From Roseibium hamelinense (GTDB lineage: Bacteria; Pseudomonadota; Alphaproteobacteria; Rhizobiales; Stappiaceae), in assembly GCF_007830545.1 (NCBI RefSeq), contig NZ_VLLF01000005.1:124001-188000 (forward strand): a stretch of DNA of 64,000 bases, read 5' to 3'. Each line of letters begins with the position of its first letter. Within the stretch, counting starts at the first letter, position 1. The notes beneath the pieces were generated by a model. The model saw only the letters and a program-made list of their open reading frames with translations, was not told the origin of the DNA and made no database searches. This document shows positions 55,788-64,000 of the stretch, piece after piece. The position numbers were made by a program, and so were the translations under genes.

Positions 55788-57590
55788 GTGCCGAATATCT
55801 TTGAAACATCAGACGCAGCTTCAGGAACATCAACTTCTTATGTTTTGCGAGAAACTGGAAAAATCGCGCAAGGTACTCAAAATGCGGTTTTCACTACCGT
55901 GCAGGCACACCTTGCTCCGGGTGATGACAGTGATTGGTTTGCGATCGATTTGAAGGCCGGGCAAACCTACACATTCGCGGCTGTCGGTACATTTGACGGC
56001 CGAGGCAGGCTTGAAGACCCCTACTTGAAACTTTTGGACCAGAGCGGCTCGCTTATTGGTGAAGACGATGACGCGGGTCCCGGGGCCTATTCGGCAATAA
56101 CGTTTACGGCCCAGACCTCCGGCCGCTATTTCCTTTCCGTGTCGGCTGGAGAAGCAGGATTAACCGGACAATATGGGCTGTCAGCAGTTGAGGGTACAAA
56201 GGCTGTCTATGATGGCGACATGGCGGCTGGCGCATTGCTGCGGCCGGGCGTGTCCTGGGGCACGCCCGGCCAGCCCGCAACGGTCACATACGGATTCCGG
56301 GATACACTGAACAACCTCGACCCCGAATACGCCGCAGAAGTGCCCGAAACCTTTGAACAAGTAACCGCTGCCCAAATGGTTGCTGTTGAAGCGATCCTTG
56401 CAACCTATTCCGAAATAGCCAACATCCAGTTCGAAAGGGTCAACCCGGATGGCTATACCGACGACGCGTCCATGTTGTTCTCAAACTATTTCTCAACAAC
56501 GGATGGGGCGGGCGCTTATGCCTATTTCCCAGGCTCCGATGCCTCAGACCGATGGGAAGGGGATGTTTGGCTGAACACCAACAGTGTTTCGAAAGAAGAG
56601 CTGCCAAACGGCTCCTATAGTCATTTTGCGGTGATGCACGAGATCGGCCATGCCGTCGGCTTGCACCATCCGGGGGACTACAATGCATCTCCGGATATCG
56701 ACATCACCTACGAAGCGTTTGCGCAGTACCGTGAAGACACCCAGCAATATTCCGTGATGAGTTACTTTGATGAAAGCAACGCTGACGGGTCTCTGGGGTT
56801 CGGTGCGTTTCCGGATACGTTGATGCTGCATGACATACTGGCTTTGCAACAGCTCTACGGTGCGAATACATCAACCCGCTCCGGCGATACGACCTATGGG
56901 TTCAACTCCACCGAGGGTGGTGTCTATGATTTTTCTCAAGCGATGCCGCACGCCCTTACGCTTTGGGACGCAGGTGGCGTTGACACCATTGATCTATCGG
57001 GAGCTGGAAAAGTCGATCAGTTTGTAAGTCTAATTGATGGCACCTATTCAAACGTAGGCGGTGGCCTCGGCAATATGGCGATTGCCTACAGCGCGGTGAT
57101 AGAAAACGCAATTGGCGGGCGCGGTGACGATGTGGTTCTCGGCAACGCAGCGAGCAACACTCTTCACGGGAAAGCTGGAGATGACACGCTAGTAGGAGGC
57201 GCCGGCCATGATAAGTTATTCGGCGGCAGCGGGAATGACAGACTCGACGGAGGGTCATCTGATGACGTTCTCAACGGTGGTGCCGGAGACGATAGCTTAA
57301 TCGGTGGTTCGGGGAATGACCGCCTAGTCGGTGGCAGCGGCAACGATACCTACACCGGGGGTTCGGGCAGCGACATGTTCTGTATCTATAATCGCGGTGA
57401 CGCAGAAACGATTACGGATTTCCAGAGCGGGTTCGATACCATAGCGATTCGAAGCGAATTCGCAGCCTTTGACAATCTGACGATACTGGCTTCAGGCGCC
57501 GATTCTGTGATTAAATTTGGAGATAATTCAATATCTCTACTTGGCGTAGACGCGGGGATCATCTCCCAAAACGACCTCGCTTTTGTTTGA
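55788..57590 (+). CDS. Serralysin-type RTX metalloprotease (M10)
   Basis: A 600-residue protein starting at GTG with GGAGG upstream. Residues ~20-140 form a PPC-like beta domain (DDSDWFAIDLKAGQTYTF). The protease domain has the zinc site HEIGHAVGLHH (~284-294) and Met-turn YSVMSYF. Residues ~445-525 are calcium-binding RTX nonapeptides (GGAGDDSLIGGSGNDRLVG type), then a C-terminal beta domain. No Sec signal: secretion by a type I system recognising the C-terminus is expected, but no ABC/MFP genes lie here. It degrades extracellular protein. Confidence 0.94.
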   Translation: MPNIFETSDAASGTSTSYVLRETGKIAQGTQNAVFTTVQAHLAPGDDSDWFAIDLKAGQTYTFAAVGTFDGRGRLEDPYLKLLDQSGSLIGEDDDAGPGAYSAITFTAQTSGRYFLSVSAGEAGLTGQYGLSAVEGTKAVYDGDMAAGALLRPGVSWGTPGQPATVTYGFRDTLNNLDPEYAAEVPETFEQVTAAQMVAVEAILATYSEIANIQFERVNPDGYTDDASMLFSNYFSTTDGAGAYAYFPGSDASDRWEGDVWLNTNSVSKEELPNGSYSHFAVMHEIGHAVGLHHPGDYNASPDIDITYEAFAQYREDTQQYSVMSYFDESNADGSLGFGAFPDTLMLHDILALQQLYGANTSTRSGDTTYGFNSTEGGVYDFSQAMPHALTLWDAGGVDTIDLSGAGKVDQFVSLIDGTYSNVGGGLGNMAIAYSAVIENAIGGRGDDVVLGNAASNTLHGKAGDDTLVGGAGHDKLFGGSGNDRLDGGSSDDVLNGGAGDDSLIGGSGNDRLVGGSGNDTYTGGSGSDMFCIYNRGDAETITDFQSGFDTIAIRSEFAAFDNLTILASGADSVIKFGDNSISLLGVDAGIISQNDLAFV

Positions 57591-57613
57591 CGCACTGGCT
57601 TATCGGCATCTCC

Positions 57614-57640
57614 AAAGGGCGCTTCGGCGCCCTTTCATTT
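57614..57640 (+). terminator. Terminator after RTX protease
   Basis: AAAGGGCGC / GCGCCCTTT with a TTCG tetraloop (57614-57635) then CATTTT; 24 bases after the protease stop. Confidence 0.85.
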
Positions 57641-57675
57641 TGGAGGATTCTGAACGCCAGCAAATCAACTATAGA

Positions 57676-57710
57676 CACAAAAAAACGCGGCTCCGTGAGA
57701 AACCGCGTTT
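57676..57710 (-). terminator. atp operon terminator
   Basis: On the minus strand AAACGCGG / CCGCGTTT with a 12-base loop, running into a T-tract; 22 bases after the atpC stop. Confidence 0.85.
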
Positions 57711-57731
57711 CGAAAAAGCTTGTCGAGTTGA

Positions 57732-58139
57732 TCAGGCCGCTTTCAGAGCGTCCGCAACATCTTTCAATTGAGACAGATGCATTTCTGCTTTCTGTTTCGT
57801 ATCGTCGTCCTTGGCGTCGGCGACGTCTTCTTCCGCATTTCTGATCTGCTGATTCAGCATTTCAGAGTTAATCTCGGATACCGGGACCGCCTGCTCTGCC
57901 AATACCGTCAGACCGGACCCGGCCACGTCGGCAAAGCCTCCGCGAACAAAATATTCATCTACAGCGCCGCTGTCTTTGCGGACCTTCAAGATGCCCGGTT
58001 TGATTGTCGACATGAATGGGCTGTGGTTCTTAAGAACGCCGAATTCCCCGTCAGTGCCGGGAACGGTCACTTCAACCACCTGCTCGGAGAGCAGCTGGCG
58101 CTCGGGTGAGACCAACTCAAACTGGAAAAGTTCAGCCAT
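57732..58139 (-). CDS. atpC: ATP synthase F1 subunit epsilon
   Basis: A 135-residue subunit: beta sandwich [22 protein letters not shown] with [14 protein letters not shown], and a C-terminal helical pair ([20 protein letters not shown]). It couples rotation of the central stalk and can inhibit hydrolysis. Last gene of atpHAGDC; 94 bases after atpD. Confidence 0.96.
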   Translation of the reverse strand: MAELFQFELVSPERQLLSEQVVEVTVPGTDGEFGVLKNHSPFMSTIKPGILKVRKDSGAVDEYFVRGGFADVAGSGLTVLAEQAVPVSEINSEMLNQQIRNAEEDVADAKDDDTKQKAEMHLSQLKDVADALKAA

Positions 58140-58233
58140 CCGGCATGTTCCTTGTCAGTCTAGATATTCAGATGGTCAAGCCATCAAACAACAGGACGGA
58201 CGCCCAAGTGGGGCGTCCGGCTTCATGATCATG

Positions 58234-60568
<2,335 letters not shown>

Positions 60569-60600
60569 GGCCGCCCCTGCTCCTTATCCCGGCGTGAAGT

Positions 60601-62129
<1,529 letters not shown>

Positions 62130-62130
<1 letters not shown>

Positions 62131-62690
62131 CAGCCGACCTCTTTCATCGCGAACTTAAGTGAGTTGAGTTTGGTACGCAGCGACGTATCAACCATGCGGG
62201 AGCCCAGTTTGACAACCAGACCACCAATTAGAGCAGGGTCGACTTTCGCTGTGATGTTAACATTTTTGCCTGAACTCGCCGATAAGGCGTCTTTCAAAGC
62301 AGAGGCATGAGCGTCCGACATCGGCGCTGCAGACGTCACCTCAGCTGTGACCTCGCCGCGCTTTTCGGCCAGTAGCATTTTGTATGCCGCGATCATGCCC
62401 GGAAGAACGAAGAGGCGCCTGTTTTGAGCAGCCAGCTTCACAAAATTTGCAGCAAGACTTTTTATGCCTGCCTTGTCGAGAAGTGCGGATAGAGCAGCAA
62501 CTTGCTCTTCGGCACTAAAAGCGGGGCTTTTCACAAGACGGTCGAGATCTGAACTTTCGTCGAGGAACCCCTCGATTGTGTTGAGATCCCGCTCCACGTC
62601 AGCCGTCACGCCTTGCTCCTCGGAAAGATCGAGAAGAGCGGAGGCATATCGCTTCGCCACACCAGATACGAGAGATACGTTGTCAGTCAC
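62130..62690 (-). CDS. atpH: ATP synthase F1 subunit delta
   Basis: A 186-residue stator subunit. Helical N-terminal domain ([17 protein letters not shown]), and the C-terminal [11 protein letters not shown] with [20 protein letters not shown] motif. It joins F1 to the peripheral stalk. First gene of the operon; Fo genes are elsewhere, as in most alphaproteobacteria. Confidence 0.97.
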
Positions 62691-62931
62691 CAGGTCCGAG
62701 CTCTCTGACGCATTTCAAGCCCCGCTAAACCAGGACGGCCGCAAGGCATTGAAAAAATGAGTGAATTCAGGGTCAGAAGGTATGACGGTTAAACCGCTCC
62801 CCCAAAGCCGCGCCTCAATTAGCACAGGGTTTTCAACTGTGCAACTTCACCCGGCGGGTGTTTACGTCGATTCGAAGGCGTTTTTTGTCTTCCATGCTCA
62901 AAAACACTTTCCAATCAACGGATCACGGGTG

Positions 62932-63364
62932 TCATAAACCTTTAGACGATTGCCATCCACATAACGACAAACCCTGCGGAATCGATTTGGCGAGGCAGAT
63001 ATCTCGCAGGAACGCAGAATCCACACGCGAGGTCTCAAGCAGCGGTTCAAACCCGCCGAAGATCATACGCTTCATGCTGAAAACCTGATCAGCATCAGGC
63101 ATGACAGTTTCCCATCGCGAGTCTTCCGGCATGCGTGCCATTGCTGCATCTGCAGTTTGTTTGTCGGGCCACACGATCCAGGAAAAGACGACCGTTTCAC
63201 CTGGCTCCAACTTTACCGCCATCGGGAACGTCGGCGCCCCACGCCTCGACACTGTTTAAGGTGCCATACTCCTAGAAAAGTGCCCAGGAGTTCTCTGCAA
63301 TCGTCTTGTACTCGGCTTTTTTGTCCGTCTTCACCGGCGCCAAAAATCCCTGGATGTATGTCAC
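62932..63364 (-). pseudogene. DUF1428 family gene, degraded
   Basis: From a GTG at 63364 with GGAGG just upstream, one frame gives MTYIQGFLAPVKTDKKAEY then NSWALF and a TAG at codon 31, followed in the same frame by EYGTLNSVEAWGADVPDG. The rest of the domain (FPMAVKLEPGETVVFSWIVW, then KRMIFGGFEPLL) lies in a different frame from 63252 down. So the gene has both a nonsense codon and a frame-changing deletion near 63210-63240, and its C-terminus reads past the normal family end. DUF1428 proteins are ~117-residue ferredoxin-like proteins of unknown function. Confidence 0.75.
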
Positions 63365-63461
63365 GGAACGTCCTCCAAATCAGAACAAACCTCACTGTGT
63401 CATGATTACCGGGAAACACAATGCACTTGGCCCGCCCGTGCCGCGGCGAGATTGTCGGCCC

Positions 63462-64000
63462 CTAGAGGAAGTGTTGCGGATCGATATCAATCTGAACCCT
63501 CAAACCTTTTGTCGGTTTTGGGCCGCAGTCCAGCCAGTGCTGCATATATCCTTGCAGATCGAACTGACGTGGGGCTATGGCAAGTAGCCGGAACCGGTAT
63601 CGTCCGCGAACCATAGCGAGAGCAGCCTCGGCTGGACCGAGAATAGTAACGGCCTGGACCCGAGGCGCTGCGCGCGACAGGGACCGTACATACCCATCGG
63701 CAAACACCTTATCTGGCCCCGAAACGATGACTGCGGCCAAGCGGCCGAATGGCGGCAATCCCGCGGCCCTGCGGGCTGCGATTTCGGCCGTGTAAAAATC
63801 GTCCATATTTGATGACAGAAGGGCCGATATCACCGGATGGTCAGGTGAGTAGGTTTGCAAAAAACCCAAGCCGCCACCGGTGACACGTCCGGCGCGCCCG
63901 GTCACCTGCCCAAGAAGCTGGAACGTTTTTTCCGCTGCGCGCGGGTCTCCATTTGCAAGGCCGAGGTCAGCATCAATAACACCGACGACCCGCATCTTCG
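63462..64000 (-). CDS. priA: Primosomal protein N' (PriA), C-terminal part
   Basis: The frame stays open to the right edge, so only the last ~179 residues are present. VVGVIDADLGLANGDPRAAEKTFQLL, the helicase motif VTGRAGR, YTAEIAARRAAGLPPFGRLA and the final RVQIDIDPQHFL are typical of PriA, the helicase that restarts stalled replication forks. It lies upstream of the atp operon with the DUF1428 remnant between them. Confidence 0.95.
   Translation of the reverse strand, partial: KMRVVGVIDADLGLANGDPRAAEKTFQLLGQVTGRAGRVTGGGLGFLQTYSPDHPVISALLSSNMDDFYTAEIAARRAAGLPPFGRLAAVIVSGPDKVFADGYVRSLSRAAPRVQAVTILGPAEAALAMVRGRYRFRLLAIAPRQFDLQGYMQHWLDCGPKPTKGLRVQIDIDPQHFL

Overview
The window comes from an alphaproteobacterial chromosome, most likely of the order Hyphomicrobiales (Rhizobiales). 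A marine Stappiaceae-type genome such as Roseibium/Labrenzia is my best guess; this is inference from gene order, with no search behind it. The supporting signs are the chvI-chvG-hprK-EIIA(Man)-HPr cluster next to pckA and ahcY, the divL / tsaE-amgK / murU / addB / addA / trxA order, aroA-cmk-rpsA, a TIGR02300 'FYDLN' protein, DUF1150 beside a small heat-shock protein, a class II (CP4-like) EPSP synthase, and the F1-only atpHAGDC operon with priA upstream. I see no insertion sequence, prophage, CRISPR array or rRNA.

Layout. 1-13.4 kb is accessory: the tail of an EAL-domain protein, a K+ channel, an SDR enzyme, a maleylacetoacetate isomerase gene broken by a stop codon, a compact transcription unit for a 26-residue peptide, a DUF302 protein and YeeE/YedE transporter, a TTC38-like TPR protein, OpgC, DUF1150 plus Hsp20 behind a ROSE-like RNA thermometer, a LysR regulator whose start is out of frame, YjbR/MmcQ, an MFS transporter, a GH25 lysozyme and AlkC. 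13.6-18.3 kb is a ugpBAEC glycerol-3-phosphate uptake operon (minus strand) with paired operator-like repeats upstream. 18.3-21.3 kb holds a YqaA-type membrane protein, a CAP/DUF4214 protein and a SOUL protein. 21.7-30 kb is core: tRNA-Ala(GGC), TIGR02300, aroA-cmk-rpsA, an FKBP isomerase, sppA-ihfB-lapA and an ornithine-cyclodeaminase-like gene.

30-49 kb is almost wholly on the minus strand: a TRIC channel, grpE, trxA, addAB (double-strand break repair), murU and a TsaE-AmgK fusion (t6A modification plus MurNAc recycling), divL (cell-cycle pseudokinase), ahcY, then HPr, EIIA(Man) and HprK (a regulatory PTS) and the ChvG/ChvI two-component system. pckA (plus strand) follows a LacI-type palindrome. 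51.4-54.7 kb has a split XdhC, a LysE exporter and a MoeA-like/MocA fusion, i.e. molybdenum-cofactor maturation genes without the molybdoenzyme. 54.9-57.6 kb has a tiny GcrA-C-terminal-like zinc protein, a secreted hypothetical and a serralysin-type RTX protease. 57.7-62.7 kb is atpHAGDC (minus strand), followed by a decayed DUF1428 gene and the 3' part of priA at the right edge.

The observations most worth a second look are the 26-aa peptide unit (about 2945-3128), the stand-alone GcrA-like zinc domain (54949-55155), the duplicated 22-bp-phased operators upstream of ugpB, the ROSE-like thermometer, and three genes carrying inactivating lesions (maiA, lysR, DUF1428). I found no clearly new multi-gene system.
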